Of a DNA stretch of 9,117 nt, positions 1 through 7,133 are shown one piece after another. The notes below the pieces were generated by a model. It was given only the letters and a program-made list of their open reading frames with translations. It searched no databases and was not told where the DNA came from. The position numbers and the translations under genes were made by a program. Source of the stretch: Planctomycetia bacterium (GTDB lineage: Bacteria > Planctomycetota > UBA1135 > GCA-002686595); contig SXKQ01000027.1 in NCBI GenBank assembly GCA_005778045.1, positions 1 to 9,117 on the forward strand, written 5' to 3'. Every line of letters begins with the position of its first letter. Positions within the stretch are counted from its first letter, which is position 1.

Positions 1-195
1 CCGCGCCCCGGCGCTCCTCGTCCGGCCGGTCCGGGCTTCGGTGGGGGCGGCTCTGGCGTTGACGGCGGCCGGCCTCCGGTCGGCGGCGGCGGTGGGCGGC
101 CGGAGCGCGAGCGCGAGCCCCGCAAGGGCCGCGGCATGGATGACTACGACCGCCACGACAAGAGCTGGAAGCGCGGCGGCGACGACTGGGAGTGA
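1..195 (+). CDS. C-terminal tail of an unidentified protein, 5' end outside the window
   Basis: Frame 1 is open from the window edge to the TGA at 193-195 and gives 64 residues. The first part is low-complexity: Pro, Gly and Arg, with a GFGGGGSG stretch and a run of five glycines. An alternating Arg/Glu patch (PEREREPRKGRG) follows, and the protein ends in a highly charged tail, MDDYDRHDKSWKRGGDDWE. Such disordered, basic, Gly/Arg-rich tails are common on bacterial RNA-binding proteins and RNA helicases, but no folded domain is visible, so I assign no function. It is probably real because the ordered acidic and aromatic end stops just before the next gene on the same strand. A longer overlapping frame starting at position 41 runs through both this tail and the next gene and looks like a GC-rich shadow. 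Confidence 0.6.
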   Translation, partial: PRPGAPRPAGPGFGGGGSGVDGGRPPVGGGGGRPEREREPRKGRGMDDYDRHDKSWKRGGDDWE

Positions 196-262
196 GCGAC
201 TCTCCCCGCTTCGCATGAGGCGGCTGGCTCGCGCGCGCATAGGCTGTGCACGTGAGCGACTC
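192..262 (+). repeat. 11-bp direct repeat GTGAGCGACTC, two copies 60 bp apart
   Basis: GTGAGCGACTC occurs at 192-202 and again at 252-262. Both copies lie in the same reading frame and both begin with a possible GTG start. The first overlaps the stop of the upstream gene (GTGA) but reads only eight codons before a TGA at 216-218. The second is a likely start of the flavoprotein. The identity is seen in the sequence. A duplicated start region, a mini-ORF leader or chance are all possible explanations. Confidence 0.5.
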
Positions 263-1544
263 CTGCATCCTCTCGTCCGTGCCCATTCCGCCCGATGGCG
301 GCGTGTGGCCGGTGGTGATCGTCGGCTGCGGCGCGGCGGGCATGCTCGCGGGCATCTTCGCGGGGCGCGGCGGCGTGCGACCCCTCTTGCTCGAGACGCG
401 GTCCAAGCCGGGCGCCAAGATCCGCGTCAGCGGGGGTGGGCGCTGCAACGTGTTGCCTTCGCAGTCGGAGCTCGACGACTTCCACACCGAGGGTTCGCGC
501 AACGCGCTCAAGAACCTGCTCGCCTCGTGGCCGCTCGCGCAGTGCCGGACGTTCTTCGAGCGCGAGTTGGGAGTCGCACTCAAGGTCGAGGACACGGGCA
601 AGCTGTTTCCGGTCAGCGACGACGCGGGCGAGGTGCTCGATGCGCTGCTCGCCGAGCTTGCGCGATCCGGCGGACAGGTCATTGGTGGCGTGCGCGCGGA
701 GGAACTCGTGCCGCTCGCGGATGCGGGCGACGGCGCGCGCTTCGAGGTCGTGCTCTCGAGCGGCACGCGGCTGCGAGCGCGCAGCGTGGTGCTCGCGACC
801 GGCGGGCTCTCGCTGCCGAAGACGGGCTCCGACGGCTGGGGCTACACCGCGGCGCACAAGCTCGGGCACATCGTGCACCGGCGCTATCCGGCCCTCGTAC
901 CGCTGCTCTGCAACGATGCGCGCTGGAACGAGCTCGCGGGCGTGTCGGTCGTGGCGCGCCTCGCGGCTCTGCGCGGTGACAAGCTCGTCGGTGAGCGCAC
1001 CGGCGACCTGCTGTTCACGCACAAGGGCTTCAGCGGCCCAGTGGCGCTCGACATTTCGCGCTTCCTGACCGGGCCGGAGCGCGAGGGCGTCGAGCTCGTC
1101 GCTGGCTGGCACGGGCTCTCGGTCGACGCTTGGGACGAGCGCTTGCGCAAGGGCGGGACGCGCACGGTGCTCCTGTGCCTGCGCGAGTGGCTGCCGCGGC
1201 GCCTCGTGTCGGTGCTGATCGACCTCGCCCGCGTGCATCCCGAGCGCAAGCTGTCCGAGCTCTCGCGCGAGGAACGCAAGCGGCTCTCTACGTTGCTGGG
1301 CGCCTGCCCGTTGCCAATCGCGGGCGACGAGGGCTACAAGACCGCGGAAGTCACCGGCGGCGGCGTGGCGCTCGAGGATGTCTCGACCAAGACGCTCGAG
1401 TCGCGTCGCGTGCCGGGCCTCTACTTGTGCGGCGAGGTGCTCGACGTCACCGGGCGCATCGGCGGCTTCAACTTCCTGTGGGCGTGGGTCAGCGGGCGCA
1501 GGGTCGGCCAGTCGCTGGCCAGCACGCCGGCGCCGCAGACCTGA
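252..1544 (+). CDS. HI0933/YhiN/BaiN-family FAD-dependent oxidoreductase
   Basis: This is a cytosolic flavoprotein of 430 residues, a normal length for the family. Near the N-terminus is a Rossmann dinucleotide-binding motif, GCGAAG (25-30), with the acidic residue that ends the second strand (E48). The family signature K-I-R-V-SGGGRCN follows at 56-66. GKLFPVSD (116-123), ATGG (182-185), TGGGV (368-372) and GEVLDVTGRIGGFN (394-407) are the other conserved blocks. The last one closes the FAD site. Members are annotated as NAD(P)/FAD-dependent oxidoreductases. Clostridial BaiN has been linked to bile acid reduction, but the usual substrate is unknown, so I give no gene symbol. The start is GTG at 252, with a weak AGG at 241-243 about 8 nt upstream. 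GTG at 246 (432 residues) and GTG at 279 are alternatives. It is not functionally tied to the pst genes. Confidence 0.9.
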   Translation: MSDSCILSSVPIPPDGGVWPVVIVGCGAAGMLAGIFAGRGGVRPLLLETRSKPGAKIRVSGGGRCNVLPSQSELDDFHTEGSRNALKNLLASWPLAQCRTFFERELGVALKVEDTGKLFPVSDDAGEVLDALLAELARSGGQVIGGVRAEELVPLADAGDGARFEVVLSSGTRLRARSVVLATGGLSLPKTGSDGWGYTAAHKLGHIVHRRYPALVPLLCNDARWNELAGVSVVARLAALRGDKLVGERTGDLLFTHKGFSGPVALDISRFLTGPEREGVELVAGWHGLSVDAWDERLRKGGTRTVLLCLREWLPRRLVSVLIDLARVHPERKLSELSREERKRLSTLLGACPLPIAGDEGYKTAEVTGGGVALEDVSTKTLESRRVPGLYLCGEVLDVTGRIGGFNFLWAWVSGRRVGQSLASTPAPQT

Positions 1545-1567
1545 GCCGGTCGTCACCGGGAAGCACA

Positions 1568-1602
1568 CCGGGCCCGCACCGCGGCGTGCGGCGCGAGCCC
1601 GG
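1568..1602. terminator. Candidate bidirectional hairpin terminator between convergent genes
   Basis: An outer stem CCGGGC (1568-1573) pairs with GCCCGG (1597-1602). An inner stem CCGCAC (1574-1579) pairs with GTGCGG (1586-1591) around a 6-nt loop, and a 5-nt bulge lies on the 3' side. The structure sits between the flavoprotein stop at 1544 and the stop of the opposing gene at 1626, where a shared terminator would be expected. There is no T-tract on either side, so it would be a non-canonical terminator, or only an mRNA-stabilising stem. Confidence 0.5.
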
Positions 1603-1625
1603 CGAAGGGGAGTGAGAGGCGCGCG

Positions 1626-3239
1626 CTACTTGCGCTTGCCCTCGGCGCCGAGTTCTTGGCTGTTCTCGGCGAACTCTTTCCAGCGCTTGTCGAGCACGTC
1701 GAACACGTCCGCGCCGGAGATCTCATAGATTTCCTCCGCCTTGGAGCGCCAGTCCTTGATGAAGGTCGGACGCGTGCGTGCCTTGTCGCAGCAGCTGCGC
1801 AAGAGCAGCTGGCCCTCGCGGCCGCCCTGCTTGGCGACCCAGTCGAAGAAGCTCCACGACTTGGCGAGGTCCCCGTCGCCGAACTCGAACAGGGTCTTCA
1901 GGACCAGCTTGTCGATCGGCGCACCCGCCTCGACGGCCATGGCGTTGTACCAGTCGCGCTGGCCCATCTGGGCCGTCTTCTCACCCTCGATCTTGCGGCG
2001 GTTGACGTATTTGCCGGGCTCCTCGAAGGCCTTGCAGTTGACCGAATTGCGGCCGAGCCACTCGAGCGAGCAGTAGAGCGCCACCCCCTCCTCGAGCCAG
2101 TCCTGCGACATCTGCGGACGGCCCTTGTCGAAGTGCAGATTGGCGAGCACGTGGCCCAAGTTGTGGGCCACCATGCCCTCGAGGTCGGCGTCATCCGACG
2201 CGCGCCAGTGGTAGATGAAGACCGGCGGGGTGGCGCGACGGCCGCCTGAGCCAGCGGACTTGAGCGCCTCTTCCTTGCGCTCGGGAGGCCAGCCGAAGCG
2301 GTACCACTTGGTCATGTACTTCTCGGCCTTGGGGATGTCGTCGTAGTTGAACATCCACTCGATGACCATCTCTTCCTTGATGTAGTCCTCGAACTCGGTG
2401 TCCAGGTAGGGGTCGACGAACTCGACGCGGAAGCCATCGATGATCTCCTCGGCCAGCACCAGCAGGTTCTTCACGCGCTCGTCGTCGATGCCGCCGCGGT
2501 AGATGATCCGGCAGTGCAGGCTGTCCTGCTGCTTGAAGCTGTCGCTGGGGTCGATCTCCTTGGCGAGCACCTCGAAGTCCGGGTGCAGCGTGGCGGGCTT
2601 GGGCGAGCTGCGCGCCTTCTCGGCCCGCAAGGTTGCAGCCTCAGCGGCGACGAACTTGCGCTCCTTGGCGATCTCCTTGGTCATCTTCTCGGCCGCGATG
2701 GGGTACAGGCCGCTCTCCAGCCAGGCCTGCAGGCGCTCCATCTGCGTCAGCATCTTCTGGTGCGCCGACATGTAGTCCGGCGTGCCCTTCTGGAACTTGT
2801 CTCGTGCCGCGCGCTCGACGTCGATCAGCGCCCTGCGCGCGCGGAAGTCCTGCGCCATGCCCGGCAGGGAGCCTTCGCGCATGTACATGCGCGTGTCCTC
2901 GATGTCGTCGAGGTTCAGGCTCAGCTTGGCCCGCTTGCCGGTGATCTTCTTCTCGTCGCCGTCCTCCTCGTAGGGGACCTTGGTCGGGTCGCTCGGATCG
3001 GGGACGATGATCGAGATGCCGCGATTGGAGGGGTCGCGGAAGGCGATGCGGTTGTTCTCCGCATCGAAGTAGATGTTGTCGTAGGGCTCGCCCACCACGA
3101 CGTACTGGCCACCGAACAGGACGAGGTTGTCCTTGTAGCGGTTGGCGATCTTCTGGTCCTTGAACTGAAAGGCGAGCAGCTGGGCCTGCGCCGGTAGGGC
3201 GGCGAGGGCGAGTGCCACGAGGGCGGAGAGGATGCGCAT
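1626..3239 (-). CDS. Secreted protein with a degenerate gluzincin (DUF1570-like) peptidase domain
   Basis: The protein has 537 residues. The chosen ATG at 3237-3239 gives a clean signal peptide: MR, a hydrophobic core (ILSALVALALAALP), then AQAQ as a likely signal peptidase I site. An upstream in-frame start at 3407 would add 56 residues ahead of it. After a beta-rich N-terminal part there is a charged, probably helical region (about 130-210). Residues 240-345 resemble the part before the active site in DUF1570/peptidase MA-like proteins. HNLGH (359-363) follows, and WLEEG (381-385) lies 21 residues on, matching the HExxH-(about 20)-W-x-x-EG layout of gluzincins. The catalytic Glu of HExxH is Asn360, while both His and the likely third ligand Glu384 remain. 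It may therefore bind metal without classical proteolysis. The family call rests on layout only. It is divergent from pstS and shares its upstream region, so co-regulation is possible. No Shine-Dalgarno site is visible. Confidence 0.75.
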   Translation of the reverse strand: MRILSALVALALAALPAQAQLLAFQFKDQKIANRYKDNLVLFGGQYVVVGEPYDNIYFDAENNRIAFRDPSNRGISIIVPDPSDPTKVPYEEDGDEKKITGKRAKLSLNLDDIEDTRMYMREGSLPGMAQDFRARRALIDVERAARDKFQKGTPDYMSAHQKMLTQMERLQAWLESGLYPIAAEKMTKEIAKERKFVAAEAATLRAEKARSSPKPATLHPDFEVLAKEIDPSDSFKQQDSLHCRIIYRGGIDDERVKNLLVLAEEIIDGFRVEFVDPYLDTEFEDYIKEEMVIEWMFNYDDIPKAEKYMTKWYRFGWPPERKEEALKSAGSGGRRATPPVFIYHWRASDDADLEGMVAHNLGHVLANLHFDKGRPQMSQDWLEEGVALYCSLEWLGRNSVNCKAFEEPGKYVNRRKIEGEKTAQMGQRDWYNAMAVEAGAPIDKLVLKTLFEFGDGDLAKSWSFFDWVAKQGGREGQLLLRSCCDKARTRPTFIKDWRSKAEEIYEISGADVFDVLDKRWKEFAENSQELGAEGKRK

Positions 3240-3262
3240 GGGGGACACCGGTCGAGTAGGGA

Positions 3263-3274
3263 GATGGCGCCATC
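3263..3274. promoter_or_regulatory. Perfect 12-bp palindrome upstream of the secreted protein gene
   Basis: GATGGC followed directly by GCCATC forms a perfect palindrome 24-35 bp before the start codon of the minus-strand gene. It is followed by CCTAGG (3274-3279), itself palindromic. The position fits an operator close to a transcription start. No regulator is encoded nearby, and short palindromes arise by chance in GC-rich DNA. Confidence 0.25.
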
Positions 3275-3305
3275 CTAGGGTGCGTCCCGGCCCGTGGCGC
3301 CCCGC

Positions 3306-3327
3306 CCTGTGCAAGTTCTTGCGCAGG
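3306..3327. promoter_or_regulatory. 22-bp imperfect inverted repeat in the divergent intergenic region
   Basis: The half-sites CCTGTGCAAG (3306-3315) and CTTGCGCAGG (3318-3327) are separated by TT and match as an inverted repeat at 9 of 10 positions. The loop is too short for a good RNA hairpin, so a site for a dimeric DNA-binding protein is more likely than a terminator. It lies near the middle of the region between the minus-strand gene and pstS and could act on either promoter. Confidence 0.4.
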
Positions 3328-3343
3328 ACAGACTTGGGGCTGA

Positions 3344-3360
3344 GGGCGTAGCTCACGCCC
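3344..3360. other. Small hairpin GGGCGT/ACGCCC
   Basis: GGGCGT (3344-3349) and ACGCCC (3355-3360) can form a 6-bp stem with a 5-nt loop. It lies 13 bp before the candidate Pho box. It could be an RNA stem in a leader transcript or a protein site, and there is nothing to decide between these. Confidence 0.2.
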
Positions 3361-3372
3361 GGGACGCTAGGC

Positions 3373-3394
3373 GACTTCTTTAGGACGTCTTTAC
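3373..3394 (+). promoter_or_regulatory. Candidate Pho box: tandem 11-bp direct repeat before pstS
   Basis: GACTTCTTTAG (3373-3383) is followed directly by GACGTCTTTAC (3384-3394), and 9 of 11 positions are identical. Two head-to-tail units with an 11-bp period are the known layout of sites bound by PhoB/PhoP response regulators. The units are A/T-rich on one side, standing out from the GC-rich surroundings, and the second contains TTTACA, which fits the Bacillus PhoP half-site pattern. The match to the E. coli TGTCATA unit is only partial. The site is 85 bp before the pstS ATG, a sensible place for phosphate-starvation control. The repeat is seen directly; regulator binding is inferred. Confidence 0.45.
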
Positions 3395-3478
3395 ACAGCG
3401 CGGCCAACCTCTGGGCCGGCGATCAAGGACCTCCCGCGCGGCGCATTGTCCCGCGTTGACCCCTTCGCCAAGCACACC

Positions 3479-4471
3479 ATGAAGCTTCGCCTCATTGCCA
3501 CCGCTCTCCTCGCGCTCTCCGCCAGCGCCCAGACCGTCAAGGTCGACCCCAAGCTCCCCGACTACAAGCCCGTCGAGGGCGTGTCGGGCTCGGTCAAGAG
3601 CATCGGCTCGGACACGATGAACAACCTGATGACGCTGTGGGCCGAGGGCTTCCGGTCGATGTACCCCAACGTCGGCATCGAGATCGAGGGCAAGGGCTCG
3701 TCGACCGCCCCGGCCGCGCTGATCGCCGGCACGGCCAGCTTCGGCCCCATGTCGCGCCCGATGAAGGACAAGGAGCAGGCCGACTTCGAGAAGGCCTTCG
3801 GCTACAAGCCGGTCGGCCTGCCGACCGCGATCGACATGCTGGCCGTCTATGTCCACAAGGACAATCCGATCGCATCGCTCAGCATGGCGCAGGTCGACGC
3901 GATCTTCTCCAAGACCCGCAACGGTGGTTTCCAGACGGACATCGTCAAGTGGGGCGACCTCGGGCTCACCGGCGAGTGGGCCGACAAGCCCATCAGCCTC
4001 TACGGCCGCAACAGCGCCTCGGGCCCCAAAGGCTACGTAAAGGAGCCCGCGCTCAAGAACCGCGACTACAAGGACTCCGTCAAGGAGCAGCCGGGCAGCT
4101 CGTCGGTCGTGCAGGGCATCGCCAGCGACAAGTTCGGCATCGGCTACAGCGGCATCGGCTACATGACCGCCGACGTACGCGCGGTTCCGCTGCAGCGCGA
4201 CGCCAAGTCGAAGGTCGTCGAAGCCACGCCGGACAACGCCTACGCCGGCACCTACCCGCTCGCGCGCTTCCTCTACGTGTACGTCAACCGCAAGCCGGGC
4301 GTCGCGCTCGACCCCCTGCGCCGTGAGTTCGTGCGCTACGTCTTCAGCCAGAAGGGTCAGGCGGACGTGCTCAAGGACGGCTACTACCCGGTGCCGGCCA
4401 AGATCGCGAGCGATGCGTTGAAGCAGTGCGGCATCGACGTCCCCGTGATCGAGGCCGGCGCCAAGAAGTGA
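3479..4471 (+). CDS. pstS: Phosphate ABC transporter, periplasmic phosphate-binding protein PstS
   Basis: The protein has 330 residues. It captures inorganic phosphate in the periplasm and delivers it to PstCA. The ATG at 3479 starts a signal peptide (MKLRLIATALLALSASAQ) with likely cleavage near residue 18, whereas an upstream in-frame start at 3446 would put 11 polar residues ahead of it. Family motifs in order are GSDTM (43-47) and GSSTAP (73-78) from the phosphate-binding loops, GPMSR (89-93), DMLAVYVHKDNP (119-130), and YGRNSASG (175-182). In E. coli PstS the last loop ends in Ser-Gly-Thr and all three contact phosphate. Here Thr is replaced by Pro183 (codon 4025-4027). It is the first gene of the operon, 55 bp before pstC. 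A candidate Pho box lies upstream. No Shine-Dalgarno site is visible. Confidence 0.95.
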   Translation: MKLRLIATALLALSASAQTVKVDPKLPDYKPVEGVSGSVKSIGSDTMNNLMTLWAEGFRSMYPNVGIEIEGKGSSTAPAALIAGTASFGPMSRPMKDKEQADFEKAFGYKPVGLPTAIDMLAVYVHKDNPIASLSMAQVDAIFSKTRNGGFQTDIVKWGDLGLTGEWADKPISLYGRNSASGPKGYVKEPALKNRDYKDSVKEQPGSSSVVQGIASDKFGIGYSGIGYMTADVRAVPLQRDAKSKVVEATPDNAYAGTYPLARFLYVYVNRKPGVALDPLRREFVRYVFSQKGQADVLKDGYYPVPAKIASDALKQCGIDVPVIEAGAKK

Positions 4472-4484
4472 GGCCCGGCGGCCT
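4471..4484 (+). other. Short hairpin directly after the pstS stop
   Basis: AGGCC (4471-4475) and GGCCT (4480-4484) can form a 5-bp stem with a CGGC loop, beginning on the last base of the pstS stop codon. A stem here could protect the 3' end of a pstS-only transcript or reduce read-through, giving more binding protein than permease as in many ABC operons. It is short and has no T-tract, so this is speculative. Confidence 0.25.
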
Positions 4485-4526
4485 GCGGCGCCTCCGCGTC
4501 CGCGGTACCTCTCGCCAGCGACCCGC

Positions 4527-7133
4527 TTGAGCTCCACCTCCCAGCCCGCGAGCCCGTTGAAGCGTGCGCGCAAGCAGCGTACGACGCGGGCCAGCGTGAA
4601 GACCGTCGAAGGTCTCGCGCGTCTCGCCATCACCGTCGGCGGCGGTCTGACGATCGTCGCCGTCGGTGTCATTTGCCTGTTCCTCGTGTGGGTCGTCGCG
4701 CCGCTGTTCGGCGGCGCGGAGCTCTCCTCGTCGAGTGCCCACGTGGCCAGCGGAGCGCCCGCGGTCCTGCACTCGGGGATCGACGAGTATCGCCGCCTCG
4801 AATGGGCCGTGCGGGCCGACGGTCGCATCGAGCTCGTGTCGCTCGCCGATGGCGCGCAGCTCGAGTCGCGCCCCTTGTTCGACGGCGCCGCTCCTTCAGC
4901 CAGCGCGTGCAATCCCGAGGATGGCAGCGTGGCATTCGGCTTTGCCGACGGCACGCTGCGCCTCGGGCGGATCTCGGTCGTGGCGCAGTTCGTGGCGGAC
5001 GAGGGCGCGAGCGAGGCGGATCGTGCCCTCGCGCCCGGCGCCGCGCGTATCGACGGCACGACCTTGGTCGAGCGCACGGCCGAAGGGCAGCTGCGGCGTC
5101 TCGCGCTCGACGTCACGCTCGAGCCGCCCCTCTCGCTCGGCTCGCCGGTGCTGCTCGTGGACCAGACCGTTCTGCCCTCGGGTCCCGCCTTGGCGACCCT
5201 GTGTGCCGACGGCAAGCTGGCGCTCTCGGTCGTGCAGCGCAGCGAGAACCTGCTCACCGGCGAAGTCTCGCTCGAGCTTTCCTCGTGCGAGCTGCCGTAC
5301 GTGCCGAGCGCCGTGGGCGCGGCACGTCCGGCGCCGTTCGCGCTGAGAATCATGGGTGCCGGGGACAACGTGCTGCTCGTGTGGCGCGACGGGCGTCTCT
5401 CGCGCTTCGATGTGCGCGATTTCGACGCGCCGGTCGAGGCGGAAGTGCTCGACGTGTTGCCCGAGACGGGAGCCGAGATCACGGCGCTCGCGTTTCTGGC
5501 GGGCAAGCGGACCCTGCTTGTCGGTGACTCGCTCGGTCGCGTCCATGCCTGGTTCCGCACCAAGCCGAAGGACGCCGGAACCCTCGACGGCGCGCGCATG
5601 GCCTGCGGCCATCGTCTCGAAGCGGGGCCCTCCCCGGTTGCGGCCATCGCTCCTTCCGCGGCCTCGCGCATGTTTGCGGCGGCCTATAGCGACGGCGAGG
5701 TGCGTGCCTTCTACGCGACGAGTGGGGTCGAGCTCGCGCGGACGCGCGTCGCGGATGGCGCCAGCCCGACCGTGCTCGCGATGGCGCCGCGCGAGGACCT
5801 GCTCGTAGCGCGCACGACGAGCGGGATCGCCGCATGGAAGCTCGACGCGCCCCACCCGGAGGCGAGCGTGGCGGCGCTCTTCCGGCCGGTGTGGTACGAG
5901 AACTACGACGGTCCAGAGCACGTCTGGCAGTCTTCGAGCGGCACCGACGACTTCGAGCCCAAGCTCGGCCTCGTGCCGCTCATCTTCGGCACGCTCAAGG
6001 CCACGTTCTACTCGCTGCTCTTCGGCGTGCCGCTCGCGCTGCTCGCCGCGATCTTCTCGAGCGAGTTCCTCGCGCCGAACCTGCGCGTCGGCGTGAAGTC
6101 GACGATCGAGATCATGGCCAGCCTGCCGAGCGTGGTGCTCGGCTTCCTCTCCGCGATCGTGATCGCTCCCATCGTGCAAGGCACGCTCGCGCAGGCACTG
6201 CTTGCGTTTTACACCGTGCCGTTCGCGATTCTCGCCGGCGCGTACCTGTGGCAGCTTCTGCCGCAAGGGCGTGCGGTGCGCTGGCAGGGCTGGCAGCGTT
6301 TCGTCGCGATCCTCGCGAGCATTCCGGCGGGACTCGCGCTTGCGTGGGTGCTAGGTCCGATCGTCGAGCGCGGACTGTTCGACGGGAACATCGAGGGCTG
6401 GCTCGATGGCTCGCGCGGCACGGCCTTTGGCGGCTGGCTGTTCTTGCTGGTGCCGGTCGCGGCACTCGTCGTATCGCTCGCGTCGGGGAACTTCGTCGGG
6501 CCGTGGATCCGGCGCCTGTCGCTCTCGTGGTCGCGCTCGTCCTGCGCGCGCCTCGAGCTCGCGCACTTCTTCGGCTCGGCACTCGCGACACTCGCGCTCG
6601 CGGCCCTCGCCGCGTCGATGCTCGACTGGGCGGACTTCGACCCACGCGGCTCGATCGTCGACACCTACGTTCAGCGCAACGCGCTCGTGGTGGGCTTCAT
6701 CATGGGCTTCGCGATCATCCCGCTGATCTATACGCTCGCGGAAGACGCGCTCAACAGTGTTCCGAGCCACCTGCGGCTCGCATCGCTGGGCGCCGGCGCG
6801 ACGCCGTGGCAGACCGCCGTGCGCGTGATCGTGCCGACCGCGGCGAGCGGGCTGTTCTCCGCCGTGATGGTCGGACTCGGTCGCGCGGTGGGGGAGACGA
6901 TGATCGTGCTCATGGCCGCGGGCAACACGCCGGTCCTCGACTGGAACGTGTTCAACGGCTTCCGCACGCTGTCCGCCAACATCGCAGTCGAGTTGCCCGA
7001 GGCTGTCGAGGGCTCGACGCACTACCGCACGCTGTTCCTCGCCGCGCTCACGCTGTTCGCGATCACCTTCATGGTCAACACGGCGGCCGAGCTCGTGCGT
7101 CAGCACTTCCGCAAGCGAGCGTTCCAACTGTGA
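4527..7133 (+). CDS. pstC: Phosphate ABC transporter permease PstC, enlarged form with periplasmic beta-propeller-like domain
   Basis: The protein has 868 residues against about 300 for a classical PstC. It forms half of the inner-membrane phosphate channel. A basic N-terminus leads to TM1 (about 31-60). Residues 84-440 are predicted periplasmic and contain repeated WD40-like units, for example RADGRIELV, FADGTLRLG, WRDGRLSRF, SLGRVHAWF, SDGEVRAFY and SGIAAWKLD. The permease core starts near FGTLKATFYS (487-496) and includes SLPSVVLGF (532-540). A segment of about 135 residues (580-716) with perhaps three more hydrophobic helices splits it. The cytoplasmic EAA-type loop, LASLGAGATPWQTAVRVIVP, is at 751-770, followed by GLGRAVGET (783-791). 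Enlarged PstC forms are known in Pseudomonas and Vibrio. The start is TTG at 4527, and no ATG or GTG lies in frame between it and pstS. TTG at 4557 is an alternative. The end overlaps pstA by 4 nt. Confidence 0.92.
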   Translation: MSSTSQPASPLKRARKQRTTRASVKTVEGLARLAITVGGGLTIVAVGVICLFLVWVVAPLFGGAELSSSSAHVASGAPAVLHSGIDEYRRLEWAVRADGRIELVSLADGAQLESRPLFDGAAPSASACNPEDGSVAFGFADGTLRLGRISVVAQFVADEGASEADRALAPGAARIDGTTLVERTAEGQLRRLALDVTLEPPLSLGSPVLLVDQTVLPSGPALATLCADGKLALSVVQRSENLLTGEVSLELSSCELPYVPSAVGAARPAPFALRIMGAGDNVLLVWRDGRLSRFDVRDFDAPVEAEVLDVLPETGAEITALAFLAGKRTLLVGDSLGRVHAWFRTKPKDAGTLDGARMACGHRLEAGPSPVAAIAPSAASRMFAAAYSDGEVRAFYATSGVELARTRVADGASPTVLAMAPREDLLVARTTSGIAAWKLDAPHPEASVAALFRPVWYENYDGPEHVWQSSSGTDDFEPKLGLVPLIFGTLKATFYSLLFGVPLALLAAIFSSEFLAPNLRVGVKSTIEIMASLPSVVLGFLSAIVIAPIVQGTLAQALLAFYTVPFAILAGAYLWQLLPQGRAVRWQGWQRFVAILASIPAGLALAWVLGPIVERGLFDGNIEGWLDGSRGTAFGGWLFLLVPVAALVVSLASGNFVGPWIRRLSLSWSRSSCARLELAHFFGSALATLALAALAASMLDWADFDPRGSIVDTYVQRNALVVGFIMGFAIIPLIYTLAEDALNSVPSHLRLASLGAGATPWQTAVRVIVPTAASGLFSAVMVGLGRAVGETMIVLMAAGNTPVLDWNVFNGFRTLSANIAVELPEAVEGSTHYRTLFLAALTLFAITFMVNTAAELVRQHFRKRAFQL

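Noticed and set aside
144..1568. Minus-strand open frame of 474 codons antisense to the flavoprotein
   Set aside because: The flavoprotein on the plus strand has all its family motifs, and the antisense frame has none.
3240..3407. 56-residue N-terminal extension of the secreted protein, starting at 3407
   Set aside because: It would bury a clean signal peptide inside the protein and cover the intergenic repeats. The start at 3239 fits better.
3446..3478. 11-residue N-terminal extension of PstS
   Set aside because: The signal peptide begins at the ATG at 3479, and the added residues are polar and without family support.
3240..3478. Sigma70-type -35/-10 promoters for the two divergent genes
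   Set aside because: TAGGAT on the minus strand (about 3272-3277) and TTTACA on the plus strand resemble single elements, but neither has a partner at proper spacing.
3380..5671. Minus-strand open frame of 763 codons antisense to pstS and pstC
   Set aside because: It is low-complexity Arg/Ala/Ser-rich sequence with no domain, lying opposite well-supported genes. Long antisense frames are common at this GC content.
4896..6266. Minus-strand open frame of 456 codons antisense to pstC
   Set aside because: It is Arg/Glu/His-rich shadow sequence without domain signal.
5834..7129. Upstream extension of the pstA frame through pstC
   Set aside because: The frame is open by GC bias only. PstA character begins after the GTG at 7130, and this part overlaps the permease core of pstC.
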